Shown: in pieces, positions 1-8,814 of the stretch
How the letters are laid out: each line of letters begins with the position of its first letter
Numbering within the stretch: the stretch's first letter is position 1
Origin: DASXZH01 sp963829965
GTDB lineage: Bacteria; Armatimonadota; Fimbriimonadia; Fimbriimonadales; Fimbriimonadaceae
Direction of reading: 5' to 3'
Assembly: GCA_963829965.1 (NCBI GenBank)
Contig: CAWHLK010000021.1
Location: 1 to 64,000, forward strand
DNA length: 64,000 nt
Translations under genes and position numbers: made by a program
Notes under the pieces: model-generated
What the model saw: only the letters and a program-made list of their open reading frames with translations
Told to the model about the DNA's origin: nothing
The model's database searches: none

Positions 1-68
1 CGGCGGGTACGAGGCTTCGCTGTCATTCAACGGCACGAAAGAGGGTGAACACGTAGTGGATGCGTCCG

Positions 69-593
69 CTAAAGCGATCGAGGGAGCTTCCGCGCCTTTG
101 AATCCGATCTTTCGAGCCCCTTGTCGCCGACGAGAACCTGCTCGACCACGCTTGCCATCTCCACGGCGGCGAGGGCCGCTTCTCGGCCCTTGTTGCCATG
201 TTTTAACCCGGCGCGCTCCAACGCCTGTTCCTGGGTATCGGGCGTGAGCACGCCCCAGGCCATTGGCACTCCGGTTTCCACCTGCAGACCCATGAGCGCT
301 CCGCCCACGTCTGAGCCTAACAGCCGGGCATGAGGAGTTTGACCTTGCAAAATACAGCCAAGGGCAATGAGGGCGTCTGGCCTATCGGCTGAACGTGACA
401 GCAACGCGCGGGCAGCGACTGGGATTTCCCAGGTGCCCGGCACATTAACGACCTCGACGGAAGGATCCCCGTGGCGCTGAAGAGCTTCCAAAGCGCCTTC
501 AAGGAGCTCTTTCGTAATTCGCTCGTTCCAGCGGCTGACGATAATGGCAAAGCGTTTGCCCTTGGCATCCATCTGCCCTACAATCGAGTTCAT
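69..593 (-). CDS. ribH: 6,7-dimethyl-8-ribityllumazine synthase
   Basis: Penultimate enzyme of riboflavin synthesis: it condenses 5-amino-6-ribitylamino-uracil with 3,4-dihydroxy-2-butanone 4-phosphate in the cytosol. The protein (174 aa) has the family's blocks in order: the N-terminal IIVSRWNERIT strand, the GTWEIP turn (about residue 53), LGCILQGQTPH (about 79-89, the phosphate/substrate loop with the catalytic His) and the C-terminal HGNKGREAALAAVEMA helix. It is about 15-20 residues longer than usual because of a charged tail after the last helix. An in-frame ATG lies seven codons downstream, so the N-terminus could start there. It is the last gene of a minus-strand group with tmk and a LolA/redoxin gene. 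No other rib genes are in the window. Confidence 0.95.
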   Translation of the reverse strand: MNSIVGQMDAKGKRFAIIVSRWNERITKELLEGALEALQRHGDPSVEVVNVPGTWEIPVAARALLSRSADRPDALIALGCILQGQTPHARLLGSDVGGALMGLQVETGVPMAWGVLTPDTQEQALERAGLKHGNKGREAALAAVEMASVVEQVLVGDKGLERSDSKARKLPRSL

Positions 594-613
594 GTCCTAT
601 TGAACCAGAATTG

Positions 614-1677
614 CTACTTTACGGAGTTAGCAACGTCTTTTTTGAACTCGTCGGCTCTGTCCGGGTCGAAGCCCATTCCAGACCTTTTCGACTTTGCCAT
701 CCTTGCCTACCAGGTAGAAAAGAGGGGTTGCCGGGGCGCCGATCGCCTTGTCCAGTTTGCCGGACACGTCATAAAACTTAGGGTATTGAGAGAGAGTACT
801 CGGCACGCCTCCATCGGAGGACAGCGAAACGACCACGAGACCCAGCGTGCCGCTCTTTCCCATATCGGCAAGTGCGGCCGCGGACTTGGCGCTCGGCTCA
901 CAACCGTCTTCCGTGACTACCACCAGGGTAGGCCTTTCTGGGGGAGCTTCCCTCCGATCAAGCCGGTCGATTTCCAGCCGGCAACGGGGAATTTATCTCC
1001 GATGCCGATCGGACGCAATGTGAGGGGTACCGAGAATGCCTCAAATCCAAGGGGCGGGTTATAGCCGATCCGAAGGCTGATTCAGGAGCATTGATGACCA
1101 GCGATTTCACATCCGCGGTTATGACCCAATGCCCTCGATAGGTTACGGAGCGCAGCGGTTTTCCATTGTGATCCACATACAGGACCGCCTTTTGGCGCCC
1201 GTTGACGTCGCCGAGTTTGTCGGCCTCAACCCCATTAACGGTCTCGTGGCCTGCGCTGGTCAGTCCCATGATCTTTTCGGAATGCATGGTGCCGTCCATT
1301 AAGTAGCCGGGCATGAAAAGAGCAGGCGCGTCCGTCTGGATAGAGTACGGGTAATACCAATTCCGATCAGGGGTCTCGCTATAACTTTTTGCGACCATGT
1401 CGGCATCCCAGGATCCTCTCTCTGTGCCGATGAACTCGAAATCCCATCTTCCCCACTTCAGGGGATGCAACAGCTTGTTCGGCCTTATGTAAACCATGCG
1501 CGCAATGCCCACATCCTTTATGCCCGGCGAAGTCAGAGTGATTTCCGCACTCAGACTCTTCGCATTCTTAATGTAACTTGAAAGCGCTTGGACGATGGCA
1601 GGCGGTGGCCCGGCGGATGCTCGGTTCTGGACGGGTGGCCGGCCTTGGCCGAGGATTGCAAGAGAGATTAGGATCAT
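614..1677 (-). CDS. LolA-like domain fused to a redoxin domain (frameshifted)
   Basis: A secreted or membrane-attached protein that can be read as one product of about 350 residues if three single-base frame changes (near 1055, 975 and 670) are ignored. The N-terminal 220 residues have a hydrophobic start (MILISLAILG) and a beta-rich LolA/DUF2092-like region. After the first break the reading resumes with RIGYNPPLGFEAF and PIGIGDKFPVAG, a usual redoxin entry. After the second come RPTLVVVTEDGCEPS and ATPLFYLVGKDGKVEKVW, the thioredoxin-fold core; after the third, FDPDRADEFKKDV. The redoxin site has one cysteine (GCEPS) instead of CxxC. The ATG overlaps the tmk stop as ATGA, so the two are probably co-translated. 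Lipid-carrier plus thiol chemistry at the envelope is inferred. It may be intact in the real genome. Confidence 0.6.
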
Positions 1678-2294
1678 AGTTTTAGGGCTCGCCTTTGTTT
1701 TACGGCCTCAAGCGCCGCATGTGTTACGTTCTCTAGGTTTTCAGACGCATCAAGTATCACCCAACGTCTTCGGTCTCTTTCGGCCTCTTTCAAAAAGCCC
1801 TCTCGGACCTTTTGGTGAAACTGGAGTGGTTCGGAGTCTCGCCGGTTTTTGTCTTTCACCCGCTTGGAGCCCCTTCGATGGTTCAATGTCCAGTAGAAGC
1901 GTTAGATCAGGGACAAGGCCCCCGGTGGCAAAATCGTTCCATTCGCGAAGTCGGTTCACTTCCAAATCGCGCCCGTAACCCTGGTAGGCGAGCGTGGAAT
2001 CCACATAACGGTCACAAAGCACTATTTCGCCTCTAGCCAGGGACGGGCGGATCACTTCGGCGACATGCTGGGCGCGATCTGCGAGGAAGAGGAGCAGTTC
2101 TGCTTTAGGGTCCAGTGCGCCGCCTTCAAGAAGGATTTGGCGTACTCGTGGTCCCAATGAGCCATCGCCCGGTTCCCAGTGGTGAGCACTTTGATGTCGT
2201 CGCTTTCGAGCAAATGGGCGAGGCCCCGCATAACGCTCGATTTTCCGGCGCCTTCGGGGCCCTCCAACGTCACAAACACACGGACAGCATACAC
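1674..2294 (-). CDS. tmk: Thymidylate kinase (frameshifted twice)
   Basis: Phosphorylates dTMP to dTDP with ATP, an essential step for DNA synthesis. The N-terminal piece has the P-loop GPEGAGKSS and ends VLTTGNR. Inserting one base near 2176 restores TTREPGDGSLGPRVRQIL, the dTMP-binding segment with its REPG motif. The middle piece carries CDRYVDSTLAYQGYGR, also typical of the family, then LLLDIEP. A second break near 1865 restores RVKDKNRRDSEPLQFHQKVR, the lid region. The start is GTG at 2294, with a second GTG four codons on. The gene is divergent from pepF. Because the enzyme is essential and all motifs are present across three frames, sequence error is more likely than gene decay. Confidence 0.9.
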
Positions 2295-2308
2295 GCTTTA
2301 CTCATGGC

Positions 2309-2314
2309 CATAAT
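2309..2314 (+). promoter_or_regulatory. -10 hexamer for leaderless pepF
   Basis: CATAAT lies six bases before the pepF ATG, so transcription would begin at or next to the start codon. No clear -35 box. Confidence 0.5.
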
Positions 2315-2320
2315 GAGCGA

Positions 2321-4138
2321 ATGAGTACGGTTGCTCAGCTTCCTCCGCCCGCGGTTCGCTGGGATCTTAGTGGGCTTTTTGAATCTCCTTCCGACCCTGC
2401 GATCGACGCAGTTTGGGAATCGGTTAAAGTCAAAGCGGAGAAGTTTGCCGAAACCTATCGCGGCCGCATCAACGTGCCCGATTTGGACGCGAGGACGTTA
2501 TCGCAGGCGTTTCAGGACATCGAGGCGATGACTCAGGAGTGCGCCAAGCCGGTGGCGTTCGCACAACTGAGCTTTGTGACCGATACCAATAATCCTTCTG
2601 CGGGCGCGTTTTTACAAAAGCAACTGGAGAAGGGCACTGAGTTAAACGTAACGCTCATGTTTTTTGAGCTGGAAATTCAGGCACTGGCCGAGCCAACGGT
2701 AGATCGCCTTTTGGCCGATCCCGCCATGGAGACTTACCAACATCACCTCGTCGTGACGCGAAGTTTTAGCCCATATCGGCTTTCCGAGCCGGAGGAGATT
2801 ATTCTGGAAGAGGCGGCCAACACGGGATCACGCGCCTGGGTAAGGCTGTTCGAGGAAATCACCGCAAACCAGACGTACCAGTTGCGTTTGCCTAATGGTG
2901 AGGTTCAAGAACTGAGCCAAGAGGAAGTTCTATCCATGCTGCGCGAGCCGGATCGGGCAAGCAGACAGGCTGCGGCGGATGCGATGACCGCCGGCTTCAA
3001 AGAGTTGCAAAAGGTTGTTGTTTTCACCTACAACACCCTCCTTCAAGATAAGAGCGTGGAGGACCGGCTCCGCAAAATGCCCTACGCCGAGCATGCAAGA
3101 CACCTGAGCAATGAGCTGAGCAAGGAAACCGTGGATATGGTGGTTTCCCTGTGCACAAGGAATTACGATCTTGTTGAGCGGTTCTATAACGTGAAACGCC
3201 AGATCCTTGGACTTTCGGATCTTACGCATATTGACCGCTACGCGCCGCTGTTTCCGGCTGAACAGCCGGTTTCTTATGAGGAAGCCCAACGTATTGTACA
3301 GAACTCGTTCGGACAGTTCAGTGGCGAAATGCGCGATCGTGCTGCTGATTTCTTTGCCGACGGTTGGATCGACGCAGAGCCCAGGCCCGGCAAGCAGGGC
3401 GGTGCGTTCTGCATGTACGTGACGCCGGATACCCATCCTTACGTGCTTTGCAACTATCTCAACAAGATCGATGACGTGATGACGCTTGCCCACGAACTTG
3501 GTCACGGCGTCCATGCTTCCCTTAGCCGGGAGCAGACTTACTTCAACTTTCACGGCACCCTGCCGTTGGCAGAGTTGGCGTCGACCTTTGGCGAGATGCT
3601 TGTATTTGAAAACGTGGTTGCTGAGGCGAGCCTGAAGGACAAGCTTGCGCTTTACGCCTCGAAGATCGAGGGGGTTTTTGCCACCGTATTTCGGCAAGCC
3701 GCGCTTTACCGATTTGAGCAGCGGTCACACCAACAGCGGCGGGAGGGCGGGGAGCTTTCCGCCGAGCAGTTTGGCGATATTTGGCAAGATGAGCTGCAAT
3801 CTATGTTTGGCAACTCCGTGAAACTGGGCGAACAGCACCGGGACTGGTGGATGTATATCTCCCATTTCTTCCACACGCCGTTCTATGTGTATGCCTACTC
3901 GTTCGGAGAGCTGTTGGTATTGTCGCTTTACCAAATGGCGAAATCCGAAGGGCCGGCCTTTTCGGACCGATACATCAAGCTGTTGAGAAAGGGCGGGTCA
4001 CAGGCACCGAAAGACCTTATGGCATCGGTAGGCATCGATATCGACTCCCAATCGTTTTGGGAGGGGGGATTCGAAGCGATGGAGAGGCTTGTTGCCGAGT
4101 TTGAGCGTCTTTGGAGCGAATACTCCAAAACCTCATGA
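2321..4138 (+). CDS. pepF: Oligoendopeptidase F (M3 family)
   Basis: A cytosolic zinc metallopeptidase that cleaves short peptides. The protein is 605 aa, the usual length. The zinc site LAHELGHGVH (HExxH) sits around residue 390, followed by LAELASTFGEML about 25 residues later, which supplies the third ligand (Glu). The N-terminal helical M3 domain and the C-terminal FYVYAYSFGELL stretch are also typical. Its ATG at 2321 has no Shine-Dalgarno sequence but a -10-like hexamer just upstream. The stop overlaps the pyk start as ATGA, so translation is probably coupled. Confidence 0.95.
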   Translation: MSTVAQLPPPAVRWDLSGLFESPSDPAIDAVWESVKVKAEKFAETYRGRINVPDLDARTLSQAFQDIEAMTQECAKPVAFAQLSFVTDTNNPSAGAFLQKQLEKGTELNVTLMFFELEIQALAEPTVDRLLADPAMETYQHHLVVTRSFSPYRLSEPEEIILEEAANTGSRAWVRLFEEITANQTYQLRLPNGEVQELSQEEVLSMLREPDRASRQAAADAMTAGFKELQKVVVFTYNTLLQDKSVEDRLRKMPYAEHARHLSNELSKETVDMVVSLCTRNYDLVERFYNVKRQILGLSDLTHIDRYAPLFPAEQPVSYEEAQRIVQNSFGQFSGEMRDRAADFFADGWIDAEPRPGKQGGAFCMYVTPDTHPYVLCNYLNKIDDVMTLAHELGHGVHASLSREQTYFNFHGTLPLAELASTFGEMLVFENVVAEASLKDKLALYASKIEGVFATVFRQAALYRFEQRSHQQRREGGELSAEQFGDIWQDELQSMFGNSVKLGEQHRDWWMYISHFFHTPFYVYAYSFGELLVLSLYQMAKSEGPAFSDRYIKLLRKGGSQAPKDLMASVGIDIDSQSFWEGGFEAMERLVAEFERLWSEYSKTS

Positions 4139-5542
4139 AGCGCCGCACCAAAATCGTCTGCACCCTCGGTCCAGCGGTTGACTCCGAGGACAAGATCAAG
4201 GAGTTAATCGCGGCGGGCATGAACGTGGCCCGTCTCAATTGCAGCCACGGCGATTGGGATACCAAGAATCGATGGATCGATTGGATTCGCAATAACAGTC
4301 CAAAAATCGGACCCATCGGCATTCTCGCGGATCTTCAGGGCCCTAAAATTCCGCATTGGCGAAGTGGAAAGCGGGATGATGGAGATCAGGGCAGGCGAGA
4401 CGGTGACCGTCGGTAAGGCGGGCCAGGTGCCTGTCCATCAACCGGAAATCTTGCGAACACTCAAGAAGGGGGCGAAGATCCTGCTGGGAGATGGAGACGT
4501 GGAACTGCGCGTGGTCACGGAGAGCCCCACCGCTTCCGAATGCTACGCCGTGTCCGGTGGCGACATTAAGAGTCGCCAAGGCGTTACCGTCGTTGGTCAA
4601 AGCTTCGAATGCAAGGTGATCACTCCCAAAGACGTGGTCGACCTGAAAGAGGCCTGCAAGTCAGGCGTGGATTTTGTCGCCCTCAGCTACGTTCACGGAG
4701 GCGAAGACATGGACCAGCTTCGCAAAGAGGTCAATAAACATAGCAGCTACACGCGTCTCTGTGCAAAGATCGAGACCCGGGCCGCCCTGAAAAACATCGA
4801 AGACATCGTTGAGCGGTCCGACTGCATCATGGTCGCCAGAGGCGATCTCGGCCTGCAGATGGATATTGAGGAAGTTCCCCTCGCTCAAAAGAAGATTATT
4901 CGAGCATGCCGGGCACAGGGTAAACCGGTGATCACGGCGACGCAGATGTTAGAGAGCATGATCCACGCGCCGAGACCAACACGTGCGGAAGCCACGGATG
5001 TTGCCAACGCGATTCTGGATGGCACCGACGCGGTGATGCTCAGCGCAGAAACCGCGGCCGGGCAGTTTCCGTTCGAATCCGTGCGGTATATGTCCCGCAT
5101 CGCCGAGAAAGCGGAAACGATGCTGGGAAGAAGCGAGCTCCTCGTGGAGCGCCTACAGATGACGCGCGGCAAGGTAGATCATACGGAGGCGGTCGCACAC
5201 AGCGTGGCCCAACTCGCTGAGTTTCTCAAGCCAAAGGCGATTGTCACGCCTACGACAAGTGGGCGTACCGCGATTCTGATCAGCAAGTTTCGCCCCCAGG
5301 TGCCCATCTTTTGCGCGACTTGGAATCGAAAGGTCCAAGCTCAAATGTCATTGGTTTGGGGAGTGGAATGTGCTCTCACCGAAATGCCGCGGACTACAGA
5401 CGAGCAGATCGCAAATGCGGTAAAAGCCTTTGTGGCGGATAAGCGTCTAAAGGCCAACGAACGCGTCATTGTTTCTGCCGGCGTTCCGCCGGGAACCGCA
5501 GGCAATACGAACATGATCCTCGTCTTAACAGTAAAAACGTGA
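4135..5542 (+). CDS. pyk: Pyruvate kinase (one frameshift)
   Basis: Last step of glycolysis: phosphoenolpyruvate plus ADP gives pyruvate and ATP. The start MKRRTKIVCTLGPA is characteristic. The frame breaks at about 4351, where removing one C restores DLQGPKIRIGEVESG, the conserved domain-A segment. Downstream, CAKIETRAALKNI, IMVARGDLGLQM, PVITATQMLESM and PTRAEATDVANAILDGTDAVMLS (read in parts) give the active site and the Mg/PEP ligands. The C-terminal effector domain is present, and total length is about 469 residues. The start overlaps the pepF stop and the end overlaps the next gene (GTGA), so these form an operon. Confidence 0.95.
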
Positions 5543-5820
5543 AACCTCGCAAACTGATTCTGGATGTCCTTTTTGTTACAGTGGCCGTTGGCCTGGGCAT
5601 TGCGTTAAGCGCTCAGCCGTGGCGCGTTTATGAGCGTCAAAAGCAGGCGGCCAACATGGCGGAAAAGATAAAAGCGTCTGCCGAGGCCAATCGCGAAGAT
5701 CTTACGCGAAAGAAAGCGCAATATGACAGCGAGCTCGGCAAAGAGGAAATGGCCCGCAACCATGGGTACAGGCAGCCAAACGAGACCCCCATCCAGGATA
5801 ATATCCAGGCCAACGACTAG
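5539..5820 (+). CDS. Small membrane-anchored protein of unknown function
   Basis: A 93-aa protein with one N-terminal transmembrane segment (LILDVLFVTVAVGLGIAL, about residues 5-22) followed by a charged, helical stretch with coiled-coil character (about 30-75) and a polar tail. It starts with GTG overlapping the pyk stop, so it is translated with pyk. The shape, a short inner-membrane anchor plus coiled coil, resembles FtsB/FtsL-type proteins, but I see no diagnostic motif and assign no function. Confidence 0.65.
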   Translation: MKPRKLILDVLFVTVAVGLGIALSAQPWRVYERQKQAANMAEKIKASAEANREDLTRKKAQYDSELGKEEMARNHGYRQPNETPIQDNIQAND

Positions 5821-5834
5821 CCCGTATTCCCTGG

Positions 5835-5840
5835 TACATT
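5835..5840 (+). promoter_or_regulatory. Extended -10 for leaderless purM
   Basis: TGGTACATT (TGn plus TACATT) ends six bases before the purM ATG. No Shine-Dalgarno sequence is present. Confidence 0.5.
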
Positions 5841-5846
5841 GACGCC

Positions 5847-6884
5847 ATGTCAGACGCATTGACTTATGAATCGGCGGGCGTCAATATCGATGAAGCTCAG
5901 CGTGCTTTACGGTCCGCTGCCGCTGAGATCCAGTCCACCTACACCGATTCGGTGGTAGCGGGCGTGGGCGGCTTTGGCGGAGTTTTTCGCGGCACGTTCG
6001 ATGGCTATGATCGCCCGCTGCTCGTGAGCAGTATCGATGGCGTTGGGACTAAAACCAAGATCGCCGCGATGATGGGCCAGTTCTCGGGGCTTGGCGAAGA
6101 TATCGTCAATCACTGTATCAACGATATTCTCTGCCTGGGGGCCAAGCCCCTCTTCTTCCTGGATTACTTTGGCACGTCCGTGCTGTCCGGCCTCGTTTTG
6201 GAAGATGTGTTGAGCGGCGTTGCCGAGGCTTGCCGGCAGGCCGGATGCGCGCTTCTTGGCGGGGAAACCGCCGAAATGCCGGACGTTTACCATGACGAGG
6301 AAGTGGACATTGTAGGTTCGATCGTGGGTGTGGTCGAAGCCGATAAGAAGCTGCCTCGATCCAAGATGCAGCCGGGCGATTCCGTAGTAGGCATTGCGAG
6401 CAACGGCCTTCATACGAACGGTTACTCTTTGGCTAGAAAGGCGCTTTTTGAGATGGGTGGGCTATCGGTTCGGGACGAGATACCGGAGCTTGGAGTGACC
6501 ATAGGCGAGGAGCTTCTGCGGCCCCACAAGTCTTATTTCCAATCGGTTTATCCCCTGCTGCAAGAGACCGATGCGATTCACGCGATGGCTCACGTGACGG
6601 GCGGGGGCTTTTACGACAACCTTCCGAGAGTGATGCCTTCGGACGTTCAGGCCGTGATCGAGAAGCGAACCTGGACGGCGCCGCCAATTTTCAACTTGAT
6701 CCAGCAAAGCGGGAACGTGCCGGACAACGAAATGTATCGGACCTTCAACATGGGAATCGGCATGGTCATGTTTGTTGAGCGCGATGCAGGACCCGCGATC
6801 GTCCAACGATTGATCCAAAGTGGCGAAGCGGCTGCGATTATAGGAACGCTCCAGCCTGGCTCGCACGACGTCCAGCTTATATAG
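5847..6884 (+). CDS. purM: Phosphoribosylformylglycinamidine cyclo-ligase
   Basis: Fifth step of purine synthesis: ATP-dependent closure of FGAM to AIR. The protein is 345 aa. Signatures are SIDGVGTKTKIA (about residues 61-72, ATP/metal binding), VNHCINDILCLGAKPLFFLDY (about 86-106, given in part), LLGGETAEMPD and the C-terminal HVTGGGFYDNLPR. It is followed by purS and purQ, which make the FGAM substrate, so the cluster covers two consecutive reactions. purL is not in the window. Confidence 0.97.
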   Translation: MSDALTYESAGVNIDEAQRALRSAAAEIQSTYTDSVVAGVGGFGGVFRGTFDGYDRPLLVSSIDGVGTKTKIAAMMGQFSGLGEDIVNHCINDILCLGAKPLFFLDYFGTSVLSGLVLEDVLSGVAEACRQAGCALLGGETAEMPDVYHDEEVDIVGSIVGVVEADKKLPRSKMQPGDSVVGIASNGLHTNGYSLARKALFEMGGLSVRDEIPELGVTIGEELLRPHKSYFQSVYPLLQETDAIHAMAHVTGGGFYDNLPRVMPSDVQAVIEKRTWTAPPIFNLIQQSGNVPDNEMYRTFNMGIGMVMFVERDAGPAIVQRLIQSGEAAAIIGTLQPGSHDVQLI

Positions 6885-6930
6885 CCTTTCGACTGCAAAG
6901 CCGTTGATGCATCTGCCAGAATCTTGGTAG

Positions 6931-7164
6931 ATGACAACCGTTCGAGTCTATGTGACGCTCAAGCCATCGCTGCTTGATTCCGCCGGACGAACGGTTGCGG
7001 GTTCGCTCCAGAAGCTAGGCTACGAAGAACTTGAAGATGCCCGTATCGGGAAAATGATCGAGCTTAGGCTCAAGGAATATTCCGAAGCGCGCGTAAAGTC
7101 GATGTGCGACAAGCTTCTTGCAAACCCCGTGATTGAGAATTACCGGTTTGAGGTTGTTCCGTGA
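6931..7164 (+). CDS. purS: FGAM synthase subunit PurS
   Basis: Small structural subunit (77 aa) of the three-part phosphoribosylformylglycinamidine synthase (PurS, PurQ, PurL). It has the family pattern VRVYVTLKPSLLDSAG near the start, then a central LGYEELEDARIGKMIEL and the C-terminal LLANPVIENYRFEV. Its stop overlaps the purQ GTG start by four bases, so the two subunits are probably made in step. Confidence 0.95.
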   Translation: MTTVRVYVTLKPSLLDSAGRTVAGSLQKLGYEELEDARIGKMIELRLKEYSEARVKSMCDKLLANPVIENYRFEVVP

Positions 7165-7841
7165 AGGTGGCGGTCATTCGGTTTCCCGGCGCCAACTGCG
7201 ACCAGGACGCCTATCATGCGTTACGGGACGACTTGGGAGTGGACGCGGTCTACGTTTGGCACGAAGATCATTCCCTTGCCGGTTACGATGCGGTTTTTCT
7301 CCCCGGAGGGTTTGCCTATGGGGATTACTTGCGCTGTGGCGCGGTTGCAGCCCGTGCACCGATCATGGACGAGGTTCGCCGAATGGCGGATGGCGGCTAC
7401 CCGGTGATCGGCGCTTGCAACGGCTTTCAAGTTTTGTGCGAGGCCGGGATTTTGCCCGGCGCGCTGCTGCTTAACGCGAGCCAGAAGTTTGTTTGCCGGT
7501 TGGTTACGATCCGGGCGGAAGGCAGAAAGAGCTTTTGGACGCAGGGTGTCGATCGGGATCTCCGTATTCCTGTGGCTCATGGCGAGGGCCGCTTCACCTG
7601 CGATGGAGAAACCCTCAAGCAGTTGAACGAAGAGGGCCAGATTGCCTTTCGCTATGTGCCTTTTGACGCGGAAGACACGGACTATAACGTCAACGGCGCC
7701 ATCGACGATATCGCGGGAATTACGAACAAAAGAGGGAACGTCTTGGGCCTGATGCCTCACCCGGAACGCGCTACCCGGAAGGTCATAGGCTCGGACGATG
7801 GGCTTATAATTCTCAAAGCTTTGACTCTGGTTCGAACCTGA
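7161..7841 (+). CDS. purQ: FGAM synthase glutaminase subunit PurQ
   Basis: Class I glutamine amidotransferase that supplies ammonia to PurL for FGAM synthesis. It is 226 aa. The nucleophile elbow GACNGFQVLCEAG has the catalytic Cys (about residue 86), and the His-Glu pair is in LMPHPERA near the C-terminus. The early motif FPGANCDQD is also typical. The GTG start overlaps the purS stop. A weak hairpin follows the stop. Confidence 0.97.
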   Translation: MKVAVIRFPGANCDQDAYHALRDDLGVDAVYVWHEDHSLAGYDAVFLPGGFAYGDYLRCGAVAARAPIMDEVRRMADGGYPVIGACNGFQVLCEAGILPGALLLNASQKFVCRLVTIRAEGRKSFWTQGVDRDLRIPVAHGEGRFTCDGETLKQLNEEGQIAFRYVPFDAEDTDYNVNGAIDDIAGITNKRGNVLGLMPHPERATRKVIGSDDGLIILKALTLVRT

Positions 7842-7851
7842 GCGGAATCTT

Positions 7852-7868
7852 ACAGCGTCAAACGCTGT
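7852..7868 (+). terminator. Hairpin after purQ
   Basis: ACAGCG and CGCTGT form a six-base-pair stem around TCAAA, ten bases after the purQ stop. There is no clear T run, so it is a weak candidate terminator. The rest of the gap to 8050 holds no gene I can support. Confidence 0.4.
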
Positions 7869-8050
7869 TGAATCCTGGTATTCCATTAAGGCACCCTTAA
7901 GGAAGTAAAAGGTAAACCAATCATCGTAATAGATAGTGAAGCGTTTCGGAAAGGAAGTTGGATGCGTCGTGGCGTCGAACGATTTAGCGGGTTAGCCCGC
8001 GGTTCCGGACAAAGAGGAATCGCATACAAATCCATAACATAGCCAAATCG

Positions 8051-8788
8051 ATGCGACTACGATTTCCATTTCTTGCTCTTCTTGTCATTTTGTGCCTGCC
8101 TGCCTTTGCGGAGAAGGTTAAAATCGGCAAGCTCGGGCAGATCATTGACGACGTGCCGATTTTCTCCCGGCCGAACCAGCGATCCCACGTTTACTATCAC
8201 GCGAAAGCACACGAGTACGTGGTTCTTCAGAGCTCCAACTCGAACGGCTACTACAAGGTTTTGCTCAAGAACGGCACCTTTGGTTACGTTCCCGATACCG
8301 GGGTTGCGAAACTCGCCTATGACGTGGTTGCCGACGAGCCGGCCGCGCCCGAACCGTCGCGGACCCATGATGCCCTGGCTTCCCGAGGAATACCGGACAA
8401 CATTCGCCTAAGCGCAGACTCGCAGGCGGCGGTTGCCAACTACTCCCTGAAGTTTCAAGGCGTGCCCTATAAATGGGGCGGCACCGACCCCACCAAGGGG
8501 ATCGACTGCTCGGCCTTCGTTAAGTTCTTGTACGGCAAGATCGGACTGGATTTACCTCGAACTGCGCACGAGCAAGCGATGGTTGGCACCCCGATTACCC
8601 GGCTGGAAGACCTGAGGGCGGGAGACAGACTCTATTTTTGGAGTTCCAAACGCGGCATGATCGGCCACACCGGCATCTATCTGGGCAATGGCTATTTTGA
8701 ACATGCGAGTTCAAACCATCACGGGGTAGACACGGATTATCTCGGCACCAAGAAATGGCTCTCAATTTTGGTTGCCGCTAGGCGTTAG
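8051..8788 (+). CDS. Secreted NlpC/P60 peptidoglycan hydrolase
   Basis: Predicted cell-wall endopeptidase that cuts peptide cross-links. It is 245 aa with an N-terminal signal peptide (FPFLALLVILCLPAFA), an SH3b-like region (about 25-95), a short Pro/Ala linker, then the NlpC/P60 domain. The catalytic Cys is in GIDCSAFVKFLYG (about residue 154), and the His is in HTGIYLGNGYFEHAS (about 211-225). The layout, signal-SH3-NlpC, matches known gamma-D-Glu-diamino acid endopeptidases, but the exact bond is not shown by sequence. Confidence 0.9.
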   Translation: MRLRFPFLALLVILCLPAFAEKVKIGKLGQIIDDVPIFSRPNQRSHVYYHAKAHEYVVLQSSNSNGYYKVLLKNGTFGYVPDTGVAKLAYDVVADEPAAPEPSRTHDALASRGIPDNIRLSADSQAAVANYSLKFQGVPYKWGGTDPTKGIDCSAFVKFLYGKIGLDLPRTAHEQAMVGTPITRLEDLRAGDRLYFWSSKRGMIGHTGIYLGNGYFEHASSNHHGVDTDYLGTKKWLSILVAARR

Positions 8789-8801
8789 GCCCGTTTGTTG
8801 T

Positions 8802-8807
8802 TACAAT
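8802..8807 (+). promoter_or_regulatory. Extended -10 for leaderless antiporter gene
   Basis: TGTTACAAT (TGn plus TACAAT) ends seven bases before the ATG at 8815. Confidence 0.5.
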
Positions 8808-8814
8808 AAGCGAC

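Noticed and set aside
1..68. Plus-strand frame GGYEASLSFNGTKEGEHVVD as the end of an upstream gene
   Set aside because: It reads like protein but has no stop before running through ribH on the other strand, and the fragment is too short to place.
2930..3697. A 255-codon minus-strand frame inside pepF
   Set aside because: Antisense shadow of a complete M3 peptidase gene; no ribosome site or recognisable motif.
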